Assembly: GCF_013753875.1 (NCBI RefSeq)
Contig: NZ_SMDS01000016.1
Location: forward strand, 1-64,000
DNA: 64,000 nt
Direction of reading: 5' to 3'
Origin: Candidatus Pantoea persica
GTDB lineage: Bacteria > Pseudomonadota > Gammaproteobacteria > Enterobacterales > Enterobacteriaceae
How positions within the stretch are numbered: position 1 is the stretch's first letter; each line of letters begins with the position of its first letter. The translations under genes and the position numbers were made by a program. A model generated the notes under the pieces. That model was not told the DNA's origin. It was given only the letters and a program-made list of their open reading frames with translations, and did not search any database. This document shows positions 19,608-30,357 of the stretch, in pieces.

Positions 19608-20452
19608 GGGGATTCCTTAAGAGTAGTCTTAACTATTTCTGGCATCTGCTTTTTATACGCTAGCGCCGCAGCGGGTACCGGCGCGGCTTTGCCGGTTTCC
19701 AGCCAGTTGCGCAGGCGGTTGGCGTCGGTGAGGTGGGTATATTTGCCGAAGGCGTCCAGTACCACCAGCGCCACTGGCCAGTTGTTGATCAGGGTGCGCA
19801 TCGCTAGGCAGTGGCCCGCTTCGTCGGTGTAGCCGGTTTTGGTCAACTGAATACGCCAGTCGTTTTCATAGACCAGATGGTTGGTGTTGCGGAACGGCAG
19901 CGCATAGCTGGGATGGGTAAAGACGGCGGTCTCTTCTTTAGTGGTGCTCAGCGTGCCCAGCAGCGGATAGTCGCGCGTGGCGCGCAGCAGCTTCACCAGA
20001 TCTTCCTCGCTCGACACGTTGTGGATCGACAGCCCCGTCGGCTCGACATAGCGCGTATGGGTCATCCCCTGCGCGCGCTTTGGCATTCATGGCGCGGATA
20101 AAGGCCTCGTAGCCGCCGGGATAGTGGTGCCCGAAGATATCAGCGCCAGCATCATCATATTGCTGCGGCTGATTTCGCTGTTGAGCTTGACGTGGGAAAA
20201 GACGCCGCGCATCTCCGGGGTATGGCTGATATCTACTGAAATTCGCTCATCCAGCGGTTGCTTCGCATCCAGCGCCGCCATGACCGTCATCAGTTTGGTG
20301 ATATAGGGGATGGGCCGCACACGATCGGGATGGCTGGAGAACAGCACCTTGCCGCTGCTGAGATCGACAATCATCGCGCTGCTGGAGGCGATTTGCGACT
20401 CGGCGACCGTGCCGCCAGGCCTAGCTATTGCGGCCTGGCTCAGGGCGCGCAC
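19608..20452 (-). pseudogene. pbpG: PbpG D-alanyl-D-alanine endopeptidase (PBP7), inactive
   Basis: PBP7 trims peptidoglycan cross-links in the periplasm. The signal peptide is missing: the frame begins abruptly against yohC. The catalytic SxxK motif reads YITK, with the nucleophile Ser replaced by Tyr. The SxN motif is deleted at about 20125 together with a frameshift. KTG is still present ([13 protein letters not shown]). The second half is open and runs past its normal end into idi. This is a dead enzyme with both hits in the active site. Confidence 0.87.
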
Positions 20453-20453
20453 G

Positions 20454-21041
20454 TTAAAAGAGTCGCGGTCCGTAGCCCCACAGCACCACCGTCAGCGCCA
20501 GCAGCACCTCAAACACCAGCACGCCGATCGCCAGCGTCGAGCCGGAGAAGCGCAGGCTCTCATCCCGGTCGATATTCAGAAACAGCGGAATGCCGATATA
20601 GAGCAGATAGCCGGTATAGACCAGCGCCAGCGCGCCGATCAGCACACAGAGCCAGACCAGCGGATAGAGCGCTACGATGCCGCTTAAAAACAGCGGCGTC
20701 GCCACATAGCCGGCGAATACAGTGCAGCGCTGCACTGAAGGACGCTGCGGATAGTCGCGCGCCATCCAGTGAATGGCGCGGCCCATTACCGCCACGCCAC
20801 CTAAAATAATCAGGTAGAACAGGATGCCGAGCCCGATAGCGGTCAGCAGGTTAAGTTGCACGAGCTGCCCTTCGCCCAGATTCCAGCCCAGCTGCGTAGT
20901 GCCGATAAAGGAGCAGATCACCGGAATCGCCGCCATCAGCAGCACGTGGTGGGTGTAGTGGTGCGAAACGCTTTCGTTCTCTTGCTTGATATCGCGCATT
21001 TCCCGATCGGGATGCGCCATAAGACCCCAGACATGATTCAT
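20454..21041 (-). CDS. yohC: YohC, Yip1-family inner-membrane protein
   Basis: 195-residue membrane protein with about five helices, matching E. coli YohC end to end ([47 protein letters not shown]). The function is not established. Its stop lies two bases from the truncated pbpG. Intact. Confidence 0.88.
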   Translation of the reverse strand: MNHVWGLMAHPDREMRDIKQENESVSHHYTHHVLLMAAIPVICSFIGTTQLGWNLGEGQLVQLNLLTAIGLGILFYLIILGGVAVMGRAIHWMARDYPQRPSVQRCTVFAGYVATPLFLSGIVALYPLVWLCVLIGALALVYTGYLLYIGIPLFLNIDRDESLRFSGSTLAIGVLVFEVLLALTVVLWGYGPRLF

Positions 21042-21244
21042 AGCGTCACCTCTCTGATGAGACAGGCTGCCGAGGCATTATGCATCTGACCAGCGCGGCA
21101 GCATCCTCTGAAGTATAAACGGCGCTGCTTGCTTTTGTAGCCAGCGCGCCGCTAATCGGGGAAAAATAGTGCGGTTGCCACCCGTTGACAGAAGGATTGG
21201 GCGAAGATGTATAGACTGTAAGAAACGCTGACAGGACAGAGAGC

Positions 21245-21826
21245 ATGATTTTGCATATCGATATCAATGGATTAATAGAACAATACGGCTATCTGGCGCT
21301 GCTGATCGGCTGTATCGCCGAAGGTGAGACCTTTACGCTGCTGGGCGGCGTGGCGGCGCATGAGGGACAGCTGAATTTTATCGGCGTGGTGCTGGCGGCG
21401 ATGGGCGGCGGCGTGATCGGTGACGAGTTGCTCTACTGGATCGGCCGCCGCTACGGCACGCGCATTTTGCGCAAGCTGCATAAACATCAGGACAAGGTGG
21501 TAAAGGCCAACCGGCGGATTCAGCGTCACCCCAGCCTGTTCGTTATTGGGGTGCGTTTTATGTACGGCTTTCGCCTGATTGGGCCGATCATTATCGGCGC
21601 CAGCCGCGTGAAGCCGCTGAAATTTCTGCTGCTGAATATCGTCGGCGCCGCGATCTGGGCGAAGATTTTCGTCGCCCTAGGCTACTTTGCCGGCGGCATG
21701 ATTGCCCCCTGGCTGCAGAAGCTCGACCTGCACCTCAAGCATATCCTCTGGCTGGTCGCGGCGGTGGTCTTCGCCTTTGCGCTGCGCTGGGTGATCCGTC
21801 GCTGGCACACCCGGCGCGCCGGTTAG
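21245..21826 (+). CDS. yohD: YohD, DedA-family membrane protein
   Basis: 193-residue DedA/SNARE-associated protein with the family signature around GDELLYWIGRRYGTRI and GVRFMYGFRLIGPIIIGASR. DedA proteins support membrane lipid and proton homeostasis, and several are thought to act as undecaprenyl-phosphate or lipid flippases. It is full length, ends in a natural TAG and overlaps the convergent yohF stop. Confidence 0.9.
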   Translation: MILHIDINGLIEQYGYLALLIGCIAEGETFTLLGGVAAHEGQLNFIGVVLAAMGGGVIGDELLYWIGRRYGTRILRKLHKHQDKVVKANRRIQRHPSLFVIGVRFMYGFRLIGPIIIGASRVKPLKFLLLNIVGAAIWAKIFVALGYFAGGMIAPWLQKLDLHLKHILWLVAAVVFAFALRWVIRRWHTRRAG

Positions 21827-22600
21827 ATGTCTTTCCCGCCGTAGAACTGCGGGTTGGCCAGCATAAAGCCGCCGTCAACGATAAAGGACTGGCCGGCGGT
21901 GTAGCTGGCCCACTCTGAGCGATCCAGGCCATCAGGCTGGCGATTTCCCGCACGTCGCCGGGGCGTTCCATCGGGATCTCCGGCGTTTTAATCTTCTGCG
22001 CGTCGCCGTCGCCCATATTGTTCATCGGCGTAGCGATAGCGCACGGTGCCACCGAATTCACCAGAATATTCTCTTTGATCAGGCTGATGGCCATCGATTT
22101 GGTCAGGCTGTCCATGGCATGCTTCGCCGCCGTGTAGGCAACGGCGTCGGGCAGCGGCGTGTGCTCATGCACCGAGGTGATATTGATGATGTGCCCGCCG
22201 TCGCCCTGCTCCACCATTTTTCGCGCGGCGATCTGGCCGCAGACGAAGGCGCCGTCGACGTCCACGCTGAACACCTTGTGCCACTCTTCGAACGGCGTGT
22301 CGAGAAAGGGCGATTTGACGTTGGCGCCCGCGTTATTCACCAGCGCGTCGGTGCGGCCGAGCCACGCGATCAGTTCGGAGAGCGAGCGGCCACCTTCCTG
22401 CGGGTCGGCAAGATCGAGGTGCGTAATTTCGGCGCGGCGCCCTTTTTCGCGCACCAGCCGCGCCGTCTCTTGCGCGCCCGCTTCGTCGGAACGCCAAGTG
22501 ATGACGAGTAGCCCTGCTCCGCCAGCATCAGGGCGCTGGCGCGGCCAATGCTGGAGTCAGATGCGGTGACAATGACGACTTTGCTCTGTGGGGTGCTCAT
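21823..22600 (-). pseudogene. yohF: YohF short-chain dehydrogenase, frameshifted
   Basis: NAD(P)-dependent oxidoreductase of the SDR family. The cofactor-binding N-terminus reads VVIVTASDSSIGRASALML, then the frame shifts near 22495. The middle (NNAGANVKSPFLDTPFEEW and the catalytic YTAAK) is clean. A second frameshift near 21920 precedes the end (SFIVDGGFMLANPQFY). Two indels, no stop codons. The substrate of this family member is unknown. Confidence 0.87.
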
Positions 22601-22719
22601 AGGGGTCTCCTCAGGATGTCAGGTCAGAGAAGTAATAGAAGCAATCCGCCGAACGCCAGGTCAGCCCCTGCTGCCGCTTTGTCTATAGTTAAGGCTACTT
22701 GCCCGCAACGGAGAAGAGG

Positions 22720-24290
22720 ATGAGCACTATAAAACGCCCGATAGAGGATCACGGCATTATTGGCGATTTGCGCACCTGCGCGCTGGTGGCGAACGACGGC
22801 ACCATTGACTATCTCTGCTGGCCGGAGCTGGACAGCCCGTCGATATTCTCTGCGCTGCTCGAAAGCGACGACGCGGGCCTCTTCTCGCTGGCGCCGGAGT
22901 GGCAGGATATGCGCCGCCAGCAGCTTTACTTGCCGGACACCAATATCCTGCAGACCCGCTGGCTGGGGGCGGAGGGCATCGCCGAGATCACTGACTATAT
23001 GCCGATCTGCGACGATGAGAAAAAGATGCCGCGCCTGATCCGTCGGGTGAAGATGGTGCGCGGCAGCGCCTGGTTCAACATGCGTTGCGCGCCGCGCCAT
23101 GACTATGCGCGCGCCGAGACCCAGGCCGCCGCCGCAGGCGACTTTGTCGCCTTCACCGCCCCGAACCAGCCCGCCCTGCGCCTCGCCGCCACCTTCGGCC
23201 TGCCGGAGGAGCTGGGCGGCGTGCGCAACTGGGACTATCGCGCCTCCTGGATCCGCGACGCCTCGTTCAGCATGTATACGCTGATGCGCCTCGGCTATGT
23301 CGACGAGGCGAAGCACTTTACCCGCTGGGTAGGCCGCTGCGTCGAGAACAGCCACCATGATGAGATGCGGCTGCAGGTCATATATCGCCTCGACAGCGGC
23401 ACCGAACTGCACGAAGTCGAGCTGCTTAATCTCTCCGGCTATACCGACTCGCGGCCGGTACGCATCGGCAACGACGCCTGGCAGCAGACGCAGCTCGATA
23501 TTTATGGCGAACTAATGTGATGGATACGATCTATCTGGCGAATAAATATGGCGAGGCGATTTCCGAGCGCGGCTGGCGGAACGTGTCGCAGATGATCGAT
23601 ATGGTGTGCGGCAACTGGAACCAGCCCGACGCCGGCATCTGGGAGATGCGTGGCGAGCCGGAGCATTTCCTCCATTCGCGCCTGATGTGCTAGGTGGCGC
23701 TCGCGATCGCGCGCTGCACCTCGGGGCATGAAGCGCTCGCTGCCTATGCCCCATTCCCGCTGGGACAGCGCGCGCAGTGAGATCCGCGCCGATATCTGGA
23801 ATAACTTCTGGAATGAGGAGCGCGGCCATTTCGTCTCGACGCGTCACGGCAGCTACCTTGACACCTCGATGCTGATGATGCGCTTTGTCGACGCCACCGA
23901 TCCGGAGTAGCTGGCGACGCTGGACGCCATCAAGCGCGAGCTGGTCAGAGACGGCATAGTGCGCCGCTACAATATCGACGAGACGGCCTGACCGGCTTGG
24001 AAGGTCGGCGCCTGCTCGTTCTGGTATGTCGAGTGTCTGGCGCGCGCCGGCCGCATCCACGAGGCGTACTTCGAATTTGAAAAGCTGCTGAGCTACGCCA
24101 ATCCGCTGGGGCTCTACGCCGAGGAGTTTAACAGCCACGGCCGCACACTAGGCAATATGCCGCAGGCGCTGACGCACCTTGCGCTGATCAGCGCCGCCTT
24201 TTTTCTCAACCGCAAACTGAGCGGCGAAGTGACGATGTGGCAGCCCTGCTCGGCCGCCGCGTAGGGCTGGTGGTGGCCGATAACACAGTC
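22720..24290 (+). pseudogene. Glycoside hydrolase family 15 (glucoamylase/trehalase-like), broken
   Basis: The start (KRPIEDHGIIGDLRTCALV, TIDYLCWPELDSPSIF) and the later VRNWDYRASWIRDASFSMYTL and SFWYVECLARAG blocks are typical of bacterial GH15 proteins of about 600 residues. An in-frame deletion near 23208 removed about 90 residues between FGLP and EELGG. Stop codons follow at 23518 (TGA), 23692 (TAG for Trp in MCWVAL), 23908 (TAG for Trp in PEWLA) and 23989 (TGA), plus frameshifts. The natural 3' end is unclear. It may once have degraded trehalose or maltodextrin. Confidence 0.8.
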
Positions 24291-24345
24291 CGTAACCTAA
24301 AGTCTGCAATGGCTGCTAAAATCCTGATTCACAACATCGAAACAA

Positions 24346-24423
24346 TGCACATTATATATATAATGTGCAGCCGGTCAAGCCGACCGGCACGGATTCGATA
24401 AACTGACAAGCCTGCTAACAGGC
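24346..24423. repeat. Cluster of three inverted repeats upstream of ldtB
   Basis: A perfect 24-base palindrome (24346-24369, half-site TGCACATTATAT) is followed immediately by a seven-base stem GCCGGTC/GACCGGC with a five-base loop (24370-24388) and then a GCCTG/CAGGC hairpin (24410-24423). The next start codon is ldtB at 24442. None is followed by a T-tract, so they do not look like simple terminators. Function unknown. Confidence 0.85.
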
Positions 24424-24441
24424 CATAACGACTTGTAAAAT

Positions 24442-25458
24442 ATGAAAATGATTCGCGCGTTCGCTTCAATGGCCTTGACGCTGGCTGCATTCAGTCAGTC
24501 CGCCTTCGCTGTGGTTTACCCCTTACCAGCCGCCAACAGCCGTCTGGTTGGGCAAAATATTGAGATTACCGTCCCCCAGGATAACAAACTGCCGCTGGAA
24601 GCGTTTGCGGCGCAGTACCAGATGGGCCTTAGCAATATGCTGGAAGCCAATCCGGGCATGGATGTCTACCTGCCGCAGGCGCGCAAGCAGATGATTGTAC
24701 CGCAGCAGCTGATCCTGCCTGACGCCCCGCGCGAAGGCATCGTGATCAATAGCGCGGAGATGCGTCTTTACTACTACCCGAAAGGCACTAAAACCGTGGT
24801 GGTGCTGCCGATCGGCATCGGCGAGTTAGGCAAAGATACGCCGATCCACTGGACCACGTCGGTACAGCGCAAAAAGGCTGGCCCGACCTGGACGCCGACC
24901 AAAGCGATGCACGCCGAATACGCGGCGCGCGGCGAGAATCTGCCGGAGGTGTTCCCCGCCGGTCCGGATAACCCTATGGGTCTCTACGCGCTCTATATCG
25001 GCCGTCTCTATGCGATTCACGGCACCAACGCCAACTTCGGCATCGGCCTGCGCGTGAGCCACGGTTGCGTGCGTCTGCGCACCGACGACATTAAGTGGCT
25101 GTTCGAGAACGTGCCGGTCGGCACGCGTGTGCAGTTTATCGATCAGCCGGTGAAAGCGACAGTAGAGCCGGACGGCTCGCGCTATATCGAGGTGCACAAC
25201 CCGCTCTCCACCACCAAAGAGCAGTTCAACTCGCGTGAAGTGGTGCCGATCACTCTGACCTCTGCGGTGACCAAAGTGATCAACGACGCCAGCGTCAGCC
25301 AGGATCAGGTTAACGCCGCGATCCAGAGCCGCACGGGCATGCCGACCAAGGTTAACTGCGTGGCGAGCGGCGTGCAGACCGCACCGGCCGAGGTGCCGGA
25401 AGCGCCGGGCGCACAGCCGCAAGAACAGCCGATGACGCCGCAAGGCGCTAACCTCTAA
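24442..25458 (+). CDS. ldtB: L,D-transpeptidase LdtB (YbiS)
   Basis: Periplasmic enzyme that attaches Braun lipoprotein to peptidoglycan. A signal peptide spans residues 1-23. It is followed by a LysM-like region ([18 protein letters not shown]) and the YkuD domain with the catalytic [11 protein letters not shown] motif (Cys near residue 208). The core agrees closely with YbiS rather than ErfK. The Pro/Gln-rich tail ends at a TAA caused by what looks like a one-base insertion (CTCTAAC for CTCAAC). Restoring the frame adds about 22 residues (NPNAVPQAQP...). The catalytic part is intact, so activity is likely kept. Confidence 0.9.
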   Translation: MKMIRAFASMALTLAAFSQSAFAVVYPLPAANSRLVGQNIEITVPQDNKLPLEAFAAQYQMGLSNMLEANPGMDVYLPQARKQMIVPQQLILPDAPREGIVINSAEMRLYYYPKGTKTVVVLPIGIGELGKDTPIHWTTSVQRKKAGPTWTPTKAMHAEYAARGENLPEVFPAGPDNPMGLYALYIGRLYAIHGTNANFGIGLRVSHGCVRLRTDDIKWLFENVPVGTRVQFIDQPVKATVEPDGSRYIEVHNPLSTTKEQFNSREVVPITLTSAVTKVINDASVSQDQVNAAIQSRTGMPTKVNCVASGVQTAPAEVPEAPGAQPQEQPMTPQGANL

Positions 25459-25550
25459 CGTTGTCAACCCGAACGCGGTGCCGCAGGCGCAGCCAGCTGC
25501 ACCCGCTGTGGTCAATAATCCTTCGTAAGAAGGGGGAGCTGTTGGTTGTT

Positions 25551-25577
25551 AAAAAGCCCGCTGATGCGGGCTTTTTG
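25551..25577 (+). terminator. Rho-independent terminator of ldtB
   Basis: The stem AAAAAGCCCGC/GCGGGCTTTTT has a four-base loop and a T-tract. It lies after the ancestral, frame-restored end of ldtB, which supports the idea that the coding tail once extended further. Confidence 0.88.
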
Positions 25578-25860
25578 GGTTGGGCAGAGAAGGGGTTGAG
25601 GCTGGGCGTAAAGAAGGCCTGGCGGCCTCTGGCATTGCACGCCTCTGATTTGGCTATCTTAATGAAAGCGTAAGTCAGGAAAGAAGCGCGGACGTTTGAT
25701 GACAGAGACCGGCTTTGCGTGGGGTGCGAAGGCTGTTTTCATCAAGCTGTACTGGCCATTAAAGAGCTGAACAACATCAATATAATTAATGACAATCGTG
25801 GCGCTCAGCAAGTTAATCGATACGGAACAGGGCGCATATCTGTCACTCAACCCTGCTTTC
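25578..25860. other. Intergenic DNA, nothing recognised
   Basis: A short AT-richer stretch (about 25740-25830) stands out from the GC-rich surroundings. The open frames across it on either strand resemble nothing known to me. Confidence 0.4.
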
Positions 25861-26688
25861 TCAGACGGAGACAATACGATATTCGCTGTCAGACAGTTGA
25901 ATACGGGCAAAGCCAGTTTGGTCAAAGTGCAACCCTGCAATGATTAGTCTTTCATCCACGGCCTGCTGCAGCGCTTTTTCTCTTATTTCTTCAGCCTGAG
26001 CTGGATGGACGTCAAATATGACGGATACAGCCGGATGCGCTGACTGAATATGTGGAAAATGAACGATATCTCCCCAAATTAACAGTCTTTACTCATTTGA
26101 ATGAATATGAAACCCGCTATGACCTGGCGTATGGCCCGGCAGCCAGACAGAGCGAATGCCGTGCGCGATCGCCTTCTCGTCAATAAAACGCACCTTTGCT
26201 GCATAGGCATTTAAGACCTGACGAACCAGTATGATATTGCGTTTGCCGCGCTCGTTGGCGCTATGCTGTTTTTCATCATTCAGCCAGTGTTGAATTTCAA
26301 ACGGATGAAGGCGAAGCTCAGGCTTTTTGTAGACAGGTTCCCCATTTTCATCCAGCAAGCCGCCAATATGATCGGGATGACCGTACGTCAATAATATCGT
26401 GTCGATATCATCAGAGCAGATGCCGAGCATCTCAAGTTTTTCCCGTAGCTGCCCGCCTACGTTATTGTGCCCACCCGCGCCAGCATCCACCAAAATAATC
26501 CACGAATGAGATAACAGTTGATATGGATATATGCCCATACCTCTCAATCCCGGCGCTGCGCTAAATACGCTCAGCCTCGGCGGCCTGAATGCCCGACAGT
26601 AAATCAAGCGGGGCTTCCATTGTGCCGTCACTCAGCGCGATAACCTGATAACCGCCGATCTGAAGGAAGGAAAAATAGCAGATTGCAT
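25861..26688 (-). pseudogene. Metallo-beta-lactamase-fold hydrolase, broken
   Basis: A secreted-lactonase-like MBL protein of about 270 residues. The frame breaks ten codons after the ATG at 26688 (MQSAIFPSFR, then IGGYQVIALSDGTMEAP in another frame), again near 26520, and near 26090. The zinc motif THGHPDH reads TYGHPDH, so one metal ligand is Tyr. The later HTPGHSGFH ligand region is present. It is divergent from a dead LysR gene, the usual regulator-target pair. AT-richer than its neighbours. Confidence 0.75.
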
Positions 26689-26844
26689 AAACACCTCATA
26701 GAAATTGCGAACGACCAACATCTCGCCTAATGAAGTTTCATCATGCTAAGCAATATATTTCCCTGTTAAAATCGATATTATTTCACTGCTTAGTGATATT
26801 TTATCACAGCGGTAGATGTCCTGCATATACATTTGAGGCCACGA

Positions 26845-27600
26845 TGATGCCCATAAAAATTCCCAGTAGCCGCTCCCTGCTGGCCTTTGCAGCCGCAGCA
26901 AATCACGATAATTTTGCCCGCGCTGCGCAGGCGTTGTCGCTGACCGAGGGGGCCAAGAGATACGCAATCAATCATGGGCATACCGGAAGGCAGCAAGAAT
27001 CTGGATATTGCAGCTCTGCCGACTTTTCGTGCCGCTGGCTGATTCCCCACCTTGCCAGCTTTTATGCTCAACCCCCTGATATCACAGTGAACGTTGCCGC
27101 CAGAACCGATCCTTTTATTCTCACCGGCAGTGGTTTTGACGCTGTGGTACATATTGATCATCCGGCATGGGCAGGTATGTATACTCTGTTTCTTTTCCAG
27201 GACACGCTACTACCCGAATGCCATCCAGCGCTGCTTAAGAACAAAGAAAATAATGTACAGCTGAACGAACTGCCGCGAATTCACCGTCGCCAGAATCCGC
27301 AGGCATGAACACTATGCGCAAAAAATCGGAATCGAACTTGATAACCCGGCGCAGGGAGTCCGCTATGATCTTCATGAAATGTCTATCGCCGCAGCGCTAT
27401 CAGGACAAGGCGTCGCCATGGTGCCGCGCATGTATGTCGAAAGGGAGTTGAATAGCGGAGAGCTTGTTGCCCCCTGGCCTGAGGCTGGATCACTCAGCAA
27501 AAGGTTTTATTTAGTTAAACCGACCGAAACAGGCATGAATGAAGTGGCGCTGCACGCTTTCGAGTGCTGGCTACTGGCGGAAATCAACCAGGCAACATAA
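26845..27600 (+). pseudogene. LysR-family regulator, broken
   Basis: The helix-turn-helix start (SRSLLAFAAAANHDNFARAAQALSLTEG) runs straight into sequence from the end of the DNA-binding region, so about 50 codons including the recognition helix are deleted. Frameshifts lie near 26970, 27030 and 27310. The effector domain is partly readable (PHLASFYAQPPDITVNVAARTD, MSIAAALSGQGVAMVPRMYVER). It is divergent from the MBL hydrolase it presumably controlled. Confidence 0.75.
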
Positions 27601-27707
27601 TCTCGCCGGGTCTTACAGGCTGTTATTCTTATCTGTCCCGGCGTTGTCAGAACCCGCCCATGCCAGAGCTTATCCCGCACCGCCAGCTGCTTACCTCATC
27701 CCCTTCC

Positions 27708-28612
27708 CTACTTCTTCGGCCTTCTCAGCGCCAGCCCGTCCGCCGCGCAGGTAAAGGCGAGCACCATCAGCACCAGTATCAAAAAGCCGTGCGCGTTGCC
27801 CGCCAGCGGAACGCCGCCTACGTTCATACCGAAAAAGCCGGCGACGATATTAATCGGCAGCGCCAGCACGGTAATCACGGTCAGCAGAAACAGCGTGCAG
27901 TTACTCTGCTCCATCAGGCGCGCGGCGATCTCCTCCTGCAGCAGCCGAATACGCTCCATCAGGCTGGCGAGATCGTTGAGCACCACGCTGAACTCCTCCG
28001 TGAAGGCGCACAGCGTATCGCGATCGAGCCAAGCAGGCGGACGGTTGAGCAGGCGAAACAGCGTCGACGGCGAGGCTGGTGCGCCGCACCACCTGCTCCA
28101 GCTGGCGCTCCTGCTCGCCCAGCAGACTCAGCAGCATCTCTTCAGCGTTAACAAAGGCGCACGAAGGAATGCGCTTCTGTATACGCTCGATCATTCCCAC
28201 CTGCCGGTAGCGCGCGCTGATCAGCAGCTGACGACGGCACTAGATCCAGAGCGTGGCGTTCTGCGCACTGCGCTCCTCCTGCGAAAAGGTCACGTCGTTC
28301 AGTACCGCTATCAGCGCTTCGCCCAGCTCTGCCAGACGGGTGCGCGACGAGGCGGAACCGATCTCTTCGAAAAAGTCGTCATCGACCTGAAAGTGGCTCT
28401 GAACCCAGTGCCGGGCGCGGGCGTTGTTGAGGTTGATATGCAGCCAGAGAAACTCGCCGTCGCGCAGCGGTTGTTCCCCTGTCTGCACCGCCTCGCGCGC
28501 GTTTGAGGCGGCGCGGCGGCGCATCCGGCGCAATCAGATAGCCATAGATCAGTCCCGCCACCTCGTCATCGAAGTCGGGTTTGGGCGGTAAAAGTAAGGG
28601 CTCGGGATGCAT
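27708..28612 (-). pseudogene. ZntB/CorA-family metal transporter, broken
   Basis: CorA-superfamily divalent-metal transporter. The cytoplasmic domain starts at MHPEPLLLPP and continues in another frame as LRDGEFLWLHINLNNARARHW. A TAG follows NATLWI at about 28240 and a frameshift lies near 28070. The C-terminal pore is clean, with the gating motif as FFGMNVGGVPL (family GMN), and ends at the TAG at 27708. It is nearer to ZntB than to CorA by length and by its GVP loop. Confidence 0.78.
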
Positions 28613-28780
28613 CTCGCCATCAGAATGAAAGTCAGGCCAAATCAACAGCCTGATACAAATGGGTGACAGTTAAATGACAGGGCCACAGGCTGACTTCATT
28701 GTTCTGTCATATAAAGCGCGTATCCCTGCCAGTAATGGGCGCCGGCCAGGGCGCGCCCGCAACTGACTCTGAGGTGTTCC

Positions 28781-30340
28781 ATGAGCGAAAACAGTCTGTC
28801 CCGCCTCGGCGAGAGGACCGTCCCGACCTGATCGGCAAGCGTAACCGCTTTTCCAGGCAGCTGTTTCTGATACTGTTGGTGGCGGGATTGAGTTTTGCCG
28901 GATTCAACTTGTTCAGAGACGTGCAGGAGACCGACACGCCGGTTACCAGCTATGTCCCCTTCTTCTTGCTTGGCCTGGCGCTGGTGATCGCACTGGGCTT
29001 TGAGTTCGTCAGATACAGCTAACGCCGTCGCGACGGTGCTCTACACCCACTCGCTGACGCCCAGCGTCGCGGTGGTCTATTCCGGGCTGTGCAAATTTCT
29101 TGGTGTGCTGCTCTCCAGCGGCGTGGTGGCCTTCGGCATTATTTCTATGCTGCCGGTGGAGCTGATTCTGCAGGCGGGCAGCGGCGGCGGCTTCGCGATA
29201 GTCTATGCGCTGCTCTTCTCCGCCATTATCTGGAACCTCGGCACCGGGTATTTTAGGCTGCCCTCCTCCTCCCATACGCTGATCGGCTCTGTTATCGGCG
29301 TCGGCGTAGCCAACGCCCTGCTGCATGGCCGCAGCGGCATGAGCGGTGTAGACTGGGATCAGACGATCAAGATCGGCTATTCGCTGATCCTTTCGCCGCT
29401 AGTCGGCTTTATCTGCGCCGCGCTGCTGCTGGCGATGAAGGCGCTGATCCGCAACCGCGAGCTTTATGAGGCGCCGAAAAGCAACGAGCCGCCGCCCGCC
29501 TGGATCCGCGGCCTGCTGATCCTCACCTGTACCGGCGTTTCGTTCGCCCACGGCTCCAACGACGGCCAGAAAGGCGTGGGGCTGATTCTGGTGGGCATCA
29601 TGCCGATCGCCTATGCCCTTAACCGCTCGCTGCCGCCGGATCAGATCCCGCGCGTCGCGGCGCTGGCGCAGGTCACCGAGGACCAGCTGCTGCAGCTGCA
29701 GCCTGCCAGTGCGCGCCCGCCCGTCTCACGCGACGTGCTGACCGACTATGTGCGCACCAACAACCTCAACGCCGACGTGCTGCCCGCGCTGGCGCTGACG
29801 CTGGGCGATATCAGCGAGCAGATCCGCCGCTACAGCTCGATGTAGAATATTCCGGCGCAGGCGGTCTCCAACACCCGCAACCAGATGTACCTAGCGTCAG
29901 AGACGATTAAGCATATTCAGACCAACAAGGTGGCAATGCTGGAAGAGACGCAGCGCAACCTAGGCGCCATCAAAAATGAGCTGGACAGCGCCACGCGCTT
30001 TATTCCGATGTGGGTGAAGGTGGTGTGGCAATTGCGCTGGGCCTCGGCACCATGGTCGGTTGGCGGCGCATCGTTGTTACCGTCGGCGAGCGCATCGGCA
30101 AAACCCACCTCAACTACGCACAGTGCGCCAGCGCAGAACTGGTGGCGATGGCGACCATCGGCGCGGCAGATAGCTTCGGCCTGCCAGTCTCCACCACGCA
30201 AGTGCTCTCGTCCGGCGTGGCGGGCAGCATGGCGGCCAACCGGTCTGCAGATGGCCACGCTGCACAACCTGGCAATGGCGTGGATCCTGACGCTGCCGGT
30301 GTCTGTGCTGCTGGCCGCCGGCCTCTACGCGCAGTTCTGA
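28781..30340 (+). pseudogene. Pit-family inorganic phosphate transporter, broken
   Basis: Low-affinity phosphate permease of the PiT family with an N-terminal helix extension. The first frame (FSRQLFLILLVAGLSFAGFN) ends near 29010, where a small deletion removes most of the NGFHDTANAV motif. The long central part (LGTGYFRLPSSSHTLIGSVI, SFAHGSNDGQKGVGLI) is clean. A TAG replaces one codon in YSSM*NIPAQ (29843). Two frameshifts (about 30020 and 30240) break the end, where PVSTTQVLSSGVAG is readable. Confidence 0.82.
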
Positions 30341-30357
30341 TCGCTGACGGCGCGGCG

